DNA of 64,000 nucleotides from Chryseobacterium sp. (GTDB lineage Bacteria > Bacteroidota > Bacteroidia > Flavobacteriales > Weeksellaceae): contig NZ_VOXE01000004.1 of the NCBI RefSeq assembly GCF_008014695.1, forward strand, positions 62,001 through 126,000. Reading direction: 5' to 3'. The first letter of the stretch is position 1. Every line of letters starts with the position of its first letter. The notes under the pieces are model-generated. The model searched no databases, had not been told where the DNA came from, and saw nothing but the letters and a program-made list of their open reading frames with translations. The position numbers and the translations under genes are program-made. Shown here in pieces: positions 1 to 8,593 of the stretch.

Positions 1-2089
1 CGGCTTTAAAATGGACAAGATTAAGTTCTTTCGCAACCGCTTGAGCAGTATCATGATTGTCACCGGTGAGCATAATCACATCAATCCCTTTTTCCATTAA
101 TGCCTTAATTGCTTTTGCACTGGTTGGTTTTATTTTGTCACCAATCACTACATATCCGGCAACTTTTCCATCTACAGATAAATAGGAAACAGTTTTTCCC
201 TGTTTCTGAAAATTCTGGGCTTCAGTTTCCATTTCAGAGGTAATTTCAGCCTGGGCATATTCCATCATCTTGGCATTTCCTAAATCTACTTTTTTGCCGT
301 TGACTTTCCCTTCAACACCTTTGCCGGTAACTGCACTAAAATTTTCAGCATTAATAATTTCTATATTTTGTTCTTTTCCATACTTTACAGTAGCATCTGC
401 TAATGGATGTTCACTCATTTTATTTAAAGAAACAATGAATTGTAAAACCTCTTTTTCTGTAAATTGATCTCCGAAAACTCCTATTTTTTCAACGGTTGGT
501 TTTCCTTCGGTAATAGTTCCTGTTTTATCAATGATCAAAGTATCTACCTTATCCATTTTTTCTAAAGCTTCCGCGTTTTTAATTAGCACCCCATTTTGGG
601 CACCTTTTCCAACACCGACCATTACAGACATTGGTGTTGCTAATCCTAAAGCACATGGACATGCTATAATAAGAACTGCAATCGCATTTACAAAAGCATA
701 AACATAAACCGGTTGTGGACCAAATATTGCCCATACGATGAAAGTAATAACAGAAATTAGTACAACAATTGGCACAAAATAACCCGAAACGGTATCTGCT
801 AATTTTTGAATTGGGGCACGACTGCGACTGGCATTATTCACCATTTCCACAATTTGAGAAAGTAACGTATCTGAGCCCACTTTCTCTGCTTTCATTAAAA
901 AGGATTGATTACCGTTGATGGTTCCGCTGCTTACTTGGTCGTCTATTGTTTTGGTTACGGGAATTGGTTCACCTGTGATCATGGATTCATCTACAGAAGT
1001 TTCACCCTCTGTAATTGCACCATCCACGGGAATTTTTTCGCCTGGTTTTACACGAAGAATGTCACCGATCACTATTTGTTCAATGGTTACTTCTTCTTCA
1101 ACTCCGTCTTTAACTCTGATAGCTCGGTTTGGTGCCAGTTTTAATAATTCTTTAACCGCGGAATTTGTTTTACTGTGCGCTCTGGCTTCCAATACTTGTC
1201 CTAATAAGACTAAAGTTAAAATCACCGTGGCGGCTTCAAAATAAACATGAACTGCTCCGGTATGGGTTTTAAATTGTTTTGGGAAAATATCTGGAAAAAA
1301 CATTCCAAAAACACTGAAAAGAAAAGCGGCTCCAGCGCCTATTCCTATCAACGTAAACATGTTAAGATTCCAGGTTTTAATACTTTTATAGGCACGTTCA
1401 AAAAACATCCACGTTGCATAAAAAACAACTGGAATCGATAGTGCAAACTGAACCCAGTTCCAGTATTTTTGCTCCATCAAATTATATAATGGATTGTTAG
1501 GAATCATTTCACTCATCGCCATTAAAAAAATGGGTAAAGTGAATCCAGCGGCAATCCATAATTTTCTTAATAATTTTTTATAGGTCTTTTCTTCCGCAGA
1601 AATATCATGTTCCATCGGCACCAGATCCATTCCACAAATCGGACATGCTCCGGGTTCATCTCTAATAATTTGAGGATGCATAGGACATGTCCATTGTTCC
1701 GAATTCGAGCTGCTTAATTTTTGTTCTTCTACCAGATCCATTCCGCAGACCGGACAATCGCCCGCTTTATCGTAGGTTTTCTCCCCTTCGCAGTGCATTG
1801 GGCAGTAGAAAGTTCCGTTGCCTTTTTCTTTTTTAATTTCTTTTTTCCTGGTTTCTGCCTCTGCTTTTGGCAGATCACCTACATTATGAATGCTGTATGT
1901 TCCACCATCTTGTTTTAAGGCTTCCTGATATTTTTCGATTTGTAAATGGCCGTTTGTTTCGATAACTGCTTCTTGTTTTGCTAGATCAACCGATACTTTT
2001 GAAACGCCTTCAATTTTTGAAAGGGTTTCTTCTACGTGTTTTCGGCATCCATCACAGGTCATTCCTAATATCTGGTAAGTATGTTTCAT
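1..2089 (-). CDS. copA: Copper/heavy-metal translocating P1B-type ATPase (3' end outside window)
   Basis: The protein exports a soft metal, probably Cu(I), from the cytoplasm using ATP. It starts with an HMA domain (GMTCDGC near residue 9). Two metal-binding modules of the form CPMH...CPVCGMDLV and CPMHP...[11 protein letters not shown] follow at about residues 95-160. Next come membrane helices, the transmembrane motif CPCALG, the phosphorylation site DKTGT and the hinge motif MLTGDN, after which the reading frame leaves the window. The ATG at 2089 begins directly before the HMA domain. The frame is open across all visible sequence. It is the last visible gene of a minus-strand metal cluster. 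The CPC motif favours copper, but Ag or another ion cannot be excluded. Known: P1B ATPases with this N-terminal layout are common in Bacteroidetes. Confidence 0.93.
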   Translation of the reverse strand, partial: MKHTYQILGMTCDGCRKHVEETLSKIEGVSKVSVDLAKQEAVIETNGHLQIEKYQEALKQDGGTYSIHNVGDLPKAEAETRKKEIKKEKGNGTFYCPMHCEGEKTYDKAGDCPVCGMDLVEEQKLSSSNSEQWTCPMHPQIIRDEPGACPICGMDLVPMEHDISAEEKTYKKLLRKLWIAAGFTLPIFLMAMSEMIPNNPLYNLMEQKYWNWVQFALSIPVVFYATWMFFERAYKSIKTWNLNMFTLIGIGAGAAFLFSVFGMFFPDIFPKQFKTHTGAVHVYFEAATVILTLVLLGQVLEARAHSKTNSAVKELLKLAPNRAIRVKDGVEEEVTIEQIVIGDILRVKPGEKIPVDGAITEGETSVDESMITGEPIPVTKTIDDQVSSGTINGNQSFLMKAEKVGSDTLLSQIVEMVNNASRSRAPIQKLADTVSGYFVPIVVLISVITFIVWAIFGPQPVYVYAFVNAIAVLIIACPCALGLATPMSVMVGVGKGAQNGVLIKNAEALEKMDKVDTLIIDKTGTITEGKPTVEKIGVFGDQFTEKEVLQFIVSLNKMSEHPLADATVKYGKEQNIEIINAENFSAVTGKGVEGKVNGKKVDLGNAKMMEYAQAEITSEMETEAQNFQKQGKTVSYLSVDGKVAGYVVIGDKIKPTSAKAIKALMEKGIDVIMLTGDNHDTAQAVAKELNLVHFKA

Positions 2090-2148
2090 AGTTTTTTATT
2101 ACGGAAAATTTATATTTTTATCTATAAATCACTTTTGATTTTAATATT

Positions 2149-2402
2149 TTAACAGCAACAAGAACCATCAGATTTTGGTGACTTTTTATCCAGGTCGTTC
2201 TCTGCGATTGAGTAATCGCCGGCACTTGCTAATACTTTTGACAATTCGTTTTCAGTGTAAGTCAATTCACTTGTTATAATGGCAGTAGGTGGATTGAGTG
2301 TTACTTCTACAAATTCTACTTTCTCAAGGTTTGAAAGTGCATTTTTCACGCTATTACACAACCTTCACAAGACATTCCTGATATTTCTACTTTTTGTTTC
2401 AT
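2149..2402 (-). pseudogene. CopZ-like HMA copper chaperone, frameshifted after the CxxC motif
   Basis: This is a cytoplasmic heavy-metal-associated (HMA) domain protein that would hand copper to the adjacent ATPase. The ATG at 2402 gives MKQKVEISGMSCEGC and then ends after three more codons at a TGA. The rest of the domain (NSVKNALSNLEKVEFVEV onward, ending SCCC) continues in a neighbouring frame from about 2361 to the stop at 2149. Adding one base between the codon for the second Cys and the Asn codon restores a normal HMA fold of about 84 residues. A single-base deletion, a sequencing error or frameshifting could explain this. The unusual Cys-Cys-Cys tail may also bind metal. It lies 59 bases upstream of the ATPase start in the same orientation. 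Confidence 0.8.
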
Positions 2403-2611
2403 TTTATAAGATTTCTAAGATTGATACTTAAAATTTTACAATTAAATCCTTTTCTGCATTGCTGAGAATTGGTCCAAGAAAATTTCTTCAATAGTTTTTG
2501 TGTCGTTTTCAATCATTCTTCGTCCAATGTAACTTTAAAAGATATCTTTCCTATTCTTTATTCCTATTGATTTGAGCAATTTTTCAAGCCTGTAATCGTG
2601 TTTTTATGAAT

Positions 2612-2749
2612 TTACTTTCCAAAAATCTGCAATGCGAGAACACCGATAATAATTGCACCGATGAATGCGTATAAACCGTGGTTGAACCATTTTTTCAAAC
2701 CACTTTTTTTCTGTTCATCTTCATTTCCTGTTTTGCAACAATCTTTCAT
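2612..2749 (-). CDS. Small 45-residue single-pass membrane protein of the metal cluster
   Basis: A short gene of 45 codons starts at ATG 2749 with MKDCCKTGNEDEQKKSGLKK and ends with a hydrophobic helix rich in Ile, Gly, Val and Leu followed by GK. The layout is a cytoplasmic Cys-Cys and charged head plus one membrane segment. It sits between a DUF3347 gene and the CopZ-like pseudogene in the same orientation, so a part in metal handling is inferred; no named family was recognised. The 209 bases between this gene and the CopZ-like gene contain only interrupted frames; two short stretches there look like degraded coding sequence. Confidence 0.55.
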   Translation of the reverse strand: MKDCCKTGNEDEQKKSGLKKWFNHGLYAFIGAIIIGVLALQIFGK

Positions 2750-2773
2750 AATGATTTTTTTTGTGCCTAACAA

Positions 2774-2813
2774 AGAGAAGAGGTTCGTTTAATTAAATTA
2801 TCACCTCTTCTCT
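2774..2813 (-). terminator. Perfect 11-bp hairpin between metal-cluster genes
   Basis: AGAGAAGAGGT at 2774-2784 pairs perfectly with ACCTCTTCTCT at 2803-2813 across an 18-base loop. On the minus strand it follows the stop of the first DUF3347 gene and precedes the 45-residue gene. The downstream T stretch on that strand is short (TTTG), so it may be an attenuator or RNA-processing hairpin rather than a full terminator. Confidence 0.5.
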
Positions 2814-2895
2814 CAACAGGACTTAAATATTCTTCTGGTAAATCTGCGCTTTCTTTTTTTATTTAAAAAAGAACAAATTTCAAAATAATTGATTT

Positions 2896-3468
<573 letters not shown>

Positions 3469-3475
3469 TTAAATT

Positions 3476-3928
3476 TTATAAACTGTCTCTTTTTTGTGTC
3501 ATCCATTCTATCATTTCCTGCTTTTCAGCTTTTGTAAACTTTGCATCTCTGTGAATAATGGTGTAAGAATTCAAAGGCATTTCATCATCTTTGATCTGAT
3601 TAACTATTGCTTTCAGTTTGCTTTTTTTCCTCCTTACAGATAAAGAATCCCACTCACTGAAATTCAGTTCTTTTTTTCCATCAATAACATGGTTTTTCAA
3701 AAACTTTGCAACCGGCTGAATCTTGCTGTACCATGGATAATTGGTATTATTACTGTGGCAATCATAGCAGGAGGTCTGCAACTTATTCTTGATATTTGCC
3801 GGAACCTTATTAACCATCAAAAAGTCGGCTTTTGAAGTGGTCTGGCTTTCATTAATTTGTTTTGGAAGAAATTGTATTCCAACAAATGCGATTAATAAAA
3901 CCACTGCTATGATCTTGAAAATTTTCAT
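3476..3928 (-). CDS. Haem-binding domain protein (Haem_bd family, CxxCH)
   Basis: A 150-residue protein with an N-terminal hydrophobic anchor or signal (about residues 3-20) and a single c-type haem motif CYDCH near residue 55. The following text, NNTNYPWYSKIQPV and the stretch FLKNHVIDGKKELNFSEW, matches the Haem_bd (cytochrome P460-like/DUF) family seen in Bacteroidetes. It should be a periplasmic, membrane-tethered monohaem protein. One base separates it from the upstream DUF3347 gene (stop 3930) and 19 bases from the next one, so translation is probably coupled. A redox role for copper, such as Cu(I)/Cu(II) conversion, is an inference from context only. Confidence 0.85.
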   Translation of the reverse strand: MKIFKIIAVVLLIAFVGIQFLPKQINESQTTSKADFLMVNKVPANIKNKLQTSCYDCHSNNTNYPWYSKIQPVAKFLKNHVIDGKKELNFSEWDSLSVRRKKSKLKAIVNQIKDDEMPLNSYTIIHRDAKFTKAEKQEMIEWMTQKRDSL

Positions 3929-3929
3929 T

Positions 3930-4502
3930 CTAGTTTAATTCCTTTTCCATTTTTCCACAATCAATCATTTTATCACCATAGTAAGGATTTCTCACTTCTC
4001 TGCTTGAACTTAACCAGTTACTTCCTCCATCATACATTGGGCAGGACATTTGGTAAACTTTGGCTTCTGCACCTGTTATTGCGATCATATCTGTAACGTC
4101 TTTTGATAGTGCTTTGAAATGTTCCCGCTGGTGATCAATTTCACTCATAGAAATATGTTCTGCGTGTTCTTTTGCATCTACAATAATGTCTCGTAATGTT
4201 TTTTGCTGTTGCTCTGTGTAAGTGCTCATATCAAAACTGTTCAGTGCTGTACCCATAGCAATTCCGGCTTTTGCTGCATCTTCTTTATTGGTTGCTACTA
4301 ATGCGTCTTTAATCGACATGTAATCTGCTAAAACCTGTTTCGCACTTGCGGATTGCGTACCATTTGTTGCTGCTGCGCTAGACTTCATCATGGTGTGGTC
4401 CATTGTGGTTTCTTTAGAAGATTTATTTTCATTGCAGGAAAAGGCGGTAAAACTTACTATAAATACCGTAGCAACTGTTGCTATAATTTTTAAATTTGTC
4501 AT
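3930..4502 (-). CDS. DUF3347 domain lipoprotein
   Basis: A 190-residue protein with a lipoprotein-type signal (hydrophobic stretch followed by FSCNEN near residue 22), so it is probably anchored in a membrane on the periplasmic side. The DUF3347 domain (about residues 55-155) contains LADYMSIKDALVATN and the conserved [18 protein letters not shown] block. The C-terminus has CPMYDGGSNWLSSS and NPYYGDKMIDCG. The pair CPM...CG resembles the metal-binding CPM motif of the neighbouring ATPase. It heads the haem-binding plus DUF3347 operon and has a candidate operator 70-100 bases upstream. Confidence 0.85.
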   Translation of the reverse strand: MTNLKIIATVATVFIVSFTAFSCNENKSSKETTMDHTMMKSSAAATNGTQSASAKQVLADYMSIKDALVATNKEDAAKAGIAMGTALNSFDMSTYTEQQQKTLRDIIVDAKEHAEHISMSEIDHQREHFKALSKDVTDMIAITGAEAKVYQMSCPMYDGGSNWLSSSREVRNPYYGDKMIDCGKMEKELN

Positions 4503-4570
4503 TTTTTAATATTTAATGTATTTATTTCATCTGTAAAATTAATACAAGAACACTTTTTTTCATATAATAA

Positions 4571-4605
4571 TTTGGTTGAAGATTGATACAATTCGGTTGG
4601 GATTT
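4571..4605 (-). promoter_or_regulatory. Candidate regulator-binding direct repeat upstream of DUF3347 operon
   Basis: TTTGGTTGAAGATT at 4571-4584 and TTCGGTTGGGATTT at 4592-4605 form an imperfect direct repeat with a 21-base pitch, about two helical turns. AraC-family proteins commonly bind direct repeats with such spacing. The site is about 70-100 bases before the start of the DUF3347 lipoprotein gene at 4502. It overlaps TACAATTCGGTT, which resembles TATAATTCGGTT at 6228-6239. Binding is inferred only. Confidence 0.35.
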
Positions 4606-4694
4606 AATAATTTTAAGATGCTTAAATTGAAGCAGTGATGTTTTGACTTGGTGAATTTAAAATCAGAAATTTGCTTAAAAATGGTATTCTTTTA

Positions 4695-4789
4695 TTAAAG
4701 TAGAACAACTCATTAAGGATAAAATAATTCTACTTTAAATTAAGAATTGAATAAATAAATTTTTAATAAAGTTGCAAACAAGACTTTAT
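4695..4789 (-). terminator. Two AT-rich hairpins ending the upstream metal operon
   Basis: ATAAAGT at 4766-4772 pairs with ACTTTAT at 4783-4789, and on the minus strand it is followed by a T/A-rich run just after the stop of the DUF3347 gene at 4795. Further on, TTAAAGTAGAA (4695-4705) pairs perfectly with TTCTACTTTAA (4738-4748) over a long loop. They probably end transcription from the 5736 promoter before the next operon. Confidence 0.4.
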
Positions 4790-4794
4790 GTGAA

Positions 4795-5265
4795 CTATTT
4801 TAATTCTGATTTCATGCTTCCACAAGTAAGCATAGCACTGCCGTAAAAAGGATTTTTAACTTCTTTTTGCGCGCTTAACCACGACGCGTCCTGCATTGGG
4901 CAATAAAGAATAAAAACAGAAGAATCTGCTAACTTGAAATTTTTCGCAACTGCAATCATATTTGCAGATAATTTTGCAAAAGATTCCCGTTGTGTTTCTA
5001 TACTTCTGCTTTCAGCAATGGTAGAAGCATCTTTTCGTAGAACGTCCAGATTCCCTTCCGACAAAACTTTGTAATCTACCATCGAAGCAGATTTTATAAA
5101 TTCGTTCGCTGCTTTTGAGGCGGCGTCTGAATTGTCTGTTACCAAAGCATCTTTGATGTTTATATAGTTCTGGTACAATTTAGAAATTGAAATATCCGTC
5201 GTTTGCGCTGTTAAATTTAAAATTGAAAATATTGAGAATAATGCGGTGAAAATTAATTTTTTCAT
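4795..5265 (-). CDS. DUF3347 domain secreted protein (third paralogue)
   Basis: The start at 5265 is chosen because MKKLIFTALFSIFSILNLTAQ is a clean signal peptide; a longer frame to 5337 adds 24 residues that are not signal-like. The mature protein of about 135 residues carries a compact DUF3347 domain (LYQNYINIKDALVTDNSDAA) and the C-terminal motifs YCPMQDASWL and NPFYGSAMLTCG. It lacks both the lipobox and the Met/His-rich linker of its two paralogues, so the three copies differ mainly in how they are anchored. It lies downstream of the HYC_CC_PP gene in the same orientation and probably shares its transcript. Confidence 0.83.
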   Translation of the reverse strand: MKKLIFTALFSIFSILNLTAQTTDISISKLYQNYINIKDALVTDNSDAASKAANEFIKSASMVDYKVLSEGNLDVLRKDASTIAESRSIETQRESFAKLSANMIAVAKNFKLADSSVFILYCPMQDASWLSAQKEVKNPFYGSAMLTCGSMKSELK

Positions 5266-5358
5266 TGTAATAATTTTAGATTGTTTTAAATAAAGAAAAG
5301 TCCAAAAAACTGGACACGCTAAATAACCATTCTTCAAAAGAAAAATGATGTTTTTATT

Positions 5359-5736
5359 CTAAATTCTAAAATTACAGTAAGAAATGAAGAGTGGCAATTC
5401 TGCCTTATCAGGTGGCGCATTTACCAGAACTGAAAACTGATTTCGTTCTAATACAGGTGCTAAGAAATCTGCATAGAATAGTTGTGGAATGATGGCTACA
5501 AAAGGTGCATCCGTAATAAATGAAATATCTGCCTTTTGAGCGACATCCGTTTTTAAAACTTTAATCTGATCTTTGCAGCAGTCTTTCTTTTTGCTTTTAC
5601 CACATATTCCGCAAGTACCAGAGGAAGTTGAAAATGAGGTAGAAACTTTATTCATACAATAATGAACATTGTAAACCATTCCGGATGAAAATCCGAAATA
5701 GAAGACTGTGAACATTATGGCAAGATATTTTTTCAT
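5359..5736 (-). CDS. HYC_CC_PP family protein
   Basis: A 125-residue exported protein with a start at 5736 (MKKYLAIMFTVFYFGFSSG signal segment). It shows the three motifs that name the family: VHYCMNK near residue 23, KKDCCKD near 51 and APPD near 108, plus CGICGKS. These Cys-rich segments suggest metal binding outside the cytoplasm. The family is widespread in Bacteroidetes metal-resistance loci, with unknown biochemistry. Its promoter region contains TTGGTATAATTC at 5794-5805, about 60 bases upstream. It is the first gene of the HYC_CC_PP plus DUF3347 unit. Confidence 0.85.
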   Translation of the reverse strand: MKKYLAIMFTVFYFGFSSGMVYNVHYCMNKVSTSFSTSSGTCGICGKSKKKDCCKDQIKVLKTDVAQKADISFITDAPFVAIIPQLFYADFLAPVLERNQFSVLVNAPPDKAELPLFISYCNFRI

Positions 5737-5793
5737 AAGACTGTACAAAGATACAAAATGACAATAAAAGCATTTATACAATTAAAAAATTTA

Positions 5794-5805
5794 TTGGTAT
5801 AATTC
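5794..5805. promoter_or_regulatory. Candidate operator, copy 1 of TTGGTATAATTC
   Basis: The 12-mer TTGGTATAATTC lies 58-70 bases before the HYC_CC_PP start codon. An identical 12-mer is found at 6223-6234, and a related sequence lies at 4583-4598 before the second metal operon. The shared element is a plausible target of the metal-sensing AraC-type regulator encoded next door; no binding data are visible from sequence. Confidence 0.4.
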
Positions 5806-6244
5806 CTCTTCGTTTATTTTAAATGGGTGTGCTTCAAAATATTGAGACAACAATTGAACTCATACAAAATTGTCCTACCAATGATGTCACGATTAAAAGA
5901 CCGCTGATAGAATTGTGGAGAACAATAATTTATTCTATCAATTATGAAGAGAACTTTCGAATTCGAATTATAACATCATCTCTTCTCTAATGTATATTTC
6001 TTCGTAAAAGTTTACTGACGAATGTCGGAGCCTAGATGCTCATTGCAACTTGGGTTTTATTACCTCCAAGATTTACTTTTGTTAAGAACAAAATCTACTT
6101 GGTAAAATTGATATGCAGATATTTTTACATTACTTAAAAGGGAAACCCTTGAAATTTAAATGTTTAAGTCTGCGGTTAGTTATTTCTTACTATACAAATG
6201 TAGAATATCAAATTACCATCCCTTGGTATAATTCGGTTTATTAC
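5806..6244. other. Non-coding stretch with a 55-codon open frame
   Basis: This interval separates the HYC_CC_PP promoter from the 3' end of the AraC-type regulator gene. The only tidy frame is on the plus strand at 5823-5990 (55 residues, starting MGVLQNIETTIELIQNC), with no recognised family and opposite orientation to its neighbours; it could be a fragment. A second copy of TTGGTATAATTC is at 6223-6234. Nothing else is supported. Confidence 0.4.
6223..6234. promoter_or_regulatory. Candidate operator, copy 2 of TTGGTATAATTC
   Basis: This exact repeat of the 12-mer at 5794-5805 lies ten bases past the stop of the AraC-type regulator gene and is followed by GGTTTATTA, similar to the site at 4594-4605. 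It may be part of a promoter for the downstream HYC_CC_PP unit displaced by the intervening 400 bases, or an auxiliary site. Confidence 0.35.
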
Positions 6245-6802
6245 TTACACAATATCATCTATGGATCTTCTGTCCCACTTCCGAAGATTTTTAAATTCCG
6301 TCATAGACATACCTGTTTCATTTTTAAACTGTTTCGCCAAATGTCCACTATTGTTATAATCTAAACTATAGGCAATTTCTGAAAAATTCAATTCTCCTAA
6401 CTGGATCATTTCTTTTACTTTTTCCATCTGTAGATTAATCCTGTATTTTTCGATGGAAATACCTTCCTTTGAACTAAATAATTTACTCAGGACAGGATAA
6501 GATTTACTAAAAGTCGAACTTAAATAAGTAGAAAGGTTGGAATGGTCTTGATTTTCAACTTTATTAATAATTGCTGTTTTTATCTTTTCTACTAAGACAT
6601 CCGTTTCCTCGATCAAGAGTTCAAAGCCAAGTTCTTGGAGAATCTTTTCCAGTTTAGTAAACTCAACTGGAGTATCCTGATCCAATACAACTTGCCCTAA
6701 TTCTAAAGAATCTATCTGGTAGCCTAAAGCATTTAGTTCTCGCATCACCGCCGAATTACAGCGGTCGCACACCATATTTTTTATATATAAAGTTGTTTTC
6801 AT
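6245..6802 (-). CDS. HMA-like/AraC fusion transcriptional regulator
   Basis: A 185-residue putative metal-responsive regulator. Residues 1-70 look like a heavy-metal-associated fold with a CxxC site (IKNMVCDRCNSAV), resembling a copper chaperone. Residues about 95-180 form an AraC-type double helix-turn-helix: the block GELNFSEIAYSLDYNNSGH, then LAKQFKNETGMSMTEFKNLR. There is no cupin or other usual AraC effector domain, so the HMA-like part is the likely sensor. It is upstream of and co-oriented with the metal operons. Known: AraC proteins with this N-terminus occur beside copper genes in Bacteroidetes. Copper sensing by the CxxC is an inference. Confidence 0.85.
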   Translation of the reverse strand: MKTTLYIKNMVCDRCNSAVMRELNALGYQIDSLELGQVVLDQDTPVEFTKLEKILQELGFELLIEETDVLVEKIKTAIINKVENQDHSNLSTYLSSTFSKSYPVLSKLFSSKEGISIEKYRINLQMEKVKEMIQLGELNFSEIAYSLDYNNSGHLAKQFKNETGMSMTEFKNLRKWDRRSIDDIV

Positions 6803-7207
6803 ATTGGTTTTTTAATGGTTTTTAATTTTACTATTTTTGTAATCTGACTCCACGTTGATTATGAATGTATTAAGTTGATGAAAGCTTTACATATCATGAC
6901 CCGACACACATGACCGACACCAGTACCATCAGGTCCGAGCGTTGGAGTTACAACCGTCTTTGTTCACTTTTTTGGGTAGTGATGGTTCCTTCTCTAGGGA
7001 CGAAAATCATTGACAGTATAACTATTGGCTTTTTCATTGTGATATATTTTTATTTTTTGGATTGAATTTGTTGCAATCTCTGATACAAATATGCCAAGCC
7101 AATCTGTGGAGAATCAGAATTTTTATGTGTTATGAAAAACTTTAATGTTTTTTAAACATTTAATGAAACCTGCAGTTTTCTAAATACAATCTAAGACCTG
7201 TTTTTCC
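6803..7207. other. Intergenic region with decayed small frames
   Basis: No complete gene is supported. On the minus strand an ATG near 7036 opens a 29-codon frame (MKKPIVILSMIFVPREG). In a neighbouring frame after it, a readable segment containing TPTLGPDGTGVGHVCR continues to about 6860. Together they could be one frameshifted small exported peptide gene, but the evidence is thin. The AraC-type regulator promoter should lie at its left end; TATTTTTG at 6833-6840 is only on the plus strand. Confidence 0.3.
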
Positions 7208-7603
7208 TCAAATAAATTTTGAAATTGTAAAACAGAGAATTACACACCAAACCATTACGATGATAAAACCTGCTTTCAGATTTTTATCATTGTCCCAGTT
7301 GTATGTTACTGCTTTAATTGTGCTTTCCGTAATAATGTTTTTTGGTATTAATTTTACGGTCCAATAAATTCCGAGGGGCAATAAAATCAGATCATCAAGC
7401 AAACCGATTATGGGTATAAAATCCGGGATTAAATCTATCGGACTCAAAGCGTAACCGATTATTAAAACAATCAGTGCTTTGGGTATCCAAGGAGTTTCTG
7501 GATGTTGGTAAGCCAAATGCAGAACGACGAGTTCGGTCTTGAGTTTATTGGCTTTTTCTTTTATTTTTTTTAAAAGCTGCATCTGTTTTTTAAATTTAAG
7601 CAA
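7208..7603 (-). CDS. YkvA-type DUF1232 membrane protein
   Basis: A 131-residue protein with the DUF1232 core around residues 38-80: PWIPKALIVLIIGYALSPID, then LIPDFIPIIGLLDDLILLPL. The motif SPIDLIPDFIP is the family hallmark. A further hydrophobic helix ends the protein (residues about 108-127). DUF1232/YkvA proteins are small membrane proteins without an assigned function. A second Met at residue 8 is an alternative start. It is co-oriented with the PAP2 gene 92 bases upstream. Confidence 0.85.
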   Translation of the reverse strand: MLKFKKQMQLLKKIKEKANKLKTELVVLHLAYQHPETPWIPKALIVLIIGYALSPIDLIPDFIPIIGLLDDLILLPLGIYWTVKLIPKNIITESTIKAVTYNWDNDKNLKAGFIIVMVWCVILCFTISKFI

Positions 7604-7695
7604 ACTGGATCGTGAGATCTTTCATTTTAATGTAGAATGAATTCCTCGGATCCCTGTATTATCATCATCCTTTTTATTTATTTCACCTCTTTAAT

Positions 7696-8364
7696 TTATT
7701 TTATTGGAAACCACTTCCTGGAAATAAATATTATTAGAAAAAGCCAACTGTAGCCTAATGCAAAGCTGGCAATTACATCACTTGGAAAGTGAACTCTCAA
7801 ATAAATTCTGCTAATACCAATGAACAATGACAGTAGAATTAAAAATAATATCATTGCAAATTTTAAATACTTTGGAATGTCTGAAACCCACACCAAATAA
7901 GCGATCGCCCCATAAAATATAAAACTGAATGTAGTGTGCCCACTGGGGAAACTAAAACCTGTTTCCGCATATAATAGTGGATATGGCGGTCTTGTCCTTT
8001 CAAACATTTTCTTAAATGCTGATAATAGCAACAAACCTCCACCTCCTGAAATGAAAAGAAATACAGACTCTCTTTTTTTCTTAAATATAAAAAATGCACC
8101 CACGACAATGGGAAATACGTAAATCATTAATTCTGGCGCAGAAAAATTTGTGATGGACAGCATCAATTGATTTAATCTCTGATGAACGATGAAATTTTTG
8201 AAAAATAAAAAAATTGTTTCATCAAATGCACCTTCTTTTTCTAAAACAATTTCATCTGTAATGGCAAAAAAAACCACTAATGAAATTATAAAAAAAGCAA
8301 TCGAGATCAGTAAATATTTGGAAGAATCTTTGACATAATTTTTCAGGACCTGCGTATATTTCAT
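7696..8364 (-). CDS. PAP2 family lipid phosphatase
   Basis: A 222-residue membrane phosphatase with about six hydrophobic helices. All three PAP2 motifs are present: KKMFERTRPPYP (about residues 117-128), FPSGHT (about 139-144) and SRIYLRVHFPSDV (about 184-196), which together supply the His nucleophile and the acid His/Asp pair. Such enzymes dephosphorylate phosphatidic acid, phosphatidylglycerol phosphate or undecaprenyl pyrophosphate at the outer face of the inner membrane; the substrate here is not determined. It precedes the DUF1232 gene in the same orientation. Confidence 0.92.
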   Translation of the reverse strand: MKYTQVLKNYVKDSSKYLLISIAFFIISLVVFFAITDEIVLEKEGAFDETIFLFFKNFIVHQRLNQLMLSITNFSAPELMIYVFPIVVGAFFIFKKKRESVFLFISGGGGLLLLSAFKKMFERTRPPYPLLYAETGFSFPSGHTTFSFIFYGAIAYLVWVSDIPKYLKFAMILFLILLSLFIGISRIYLRVHFPSDVIASFALGYSWLFLIIFISRKWFPIK

Positions 8365-8476
8365 TTTAATTTCTTGTGATTTTTTTTATCAAAAAATAGA
8401 ATGTTTTCCGAAGCACAAACGCTAAACTTTAAAGAAGTTCTTGTTAACTTATCAGTTCGTTTTTGGATCTGTTTCT

Positions 8477-8593
8477 TTAAAATTTATTATATTTAGTAAC
8501 GATGTAAAACAATAAAGACAAAGCAACTAGAAATCCACCAATCACCGCAATCGCCAAAGGCTGATGCATTTGTGCCCTTTCCCGGAACTTTTT
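8477..8593 (-). pseudogene. C-terminal remnant of an RND-type efflux pump
   Basis: The minus-strand frame from 8593 to the stop at 8477 reads KKFRERAQMHQPLAIAVIGG followed by a hydrophobic tail ending TKYNKF. The segment QPLAIAVIGG matches the last transmembrane region of CzcA/CusA-like RND pumps, where (R/Q)PLA..VIGG is highly conserved. A TAG stop (8594-8596) precedes it and no other part of an RND gene is found upstream. It is therefore best read as a relic of a deleted metal-efflux pump gene at the edge of the copper island. Confidence 0.6.
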
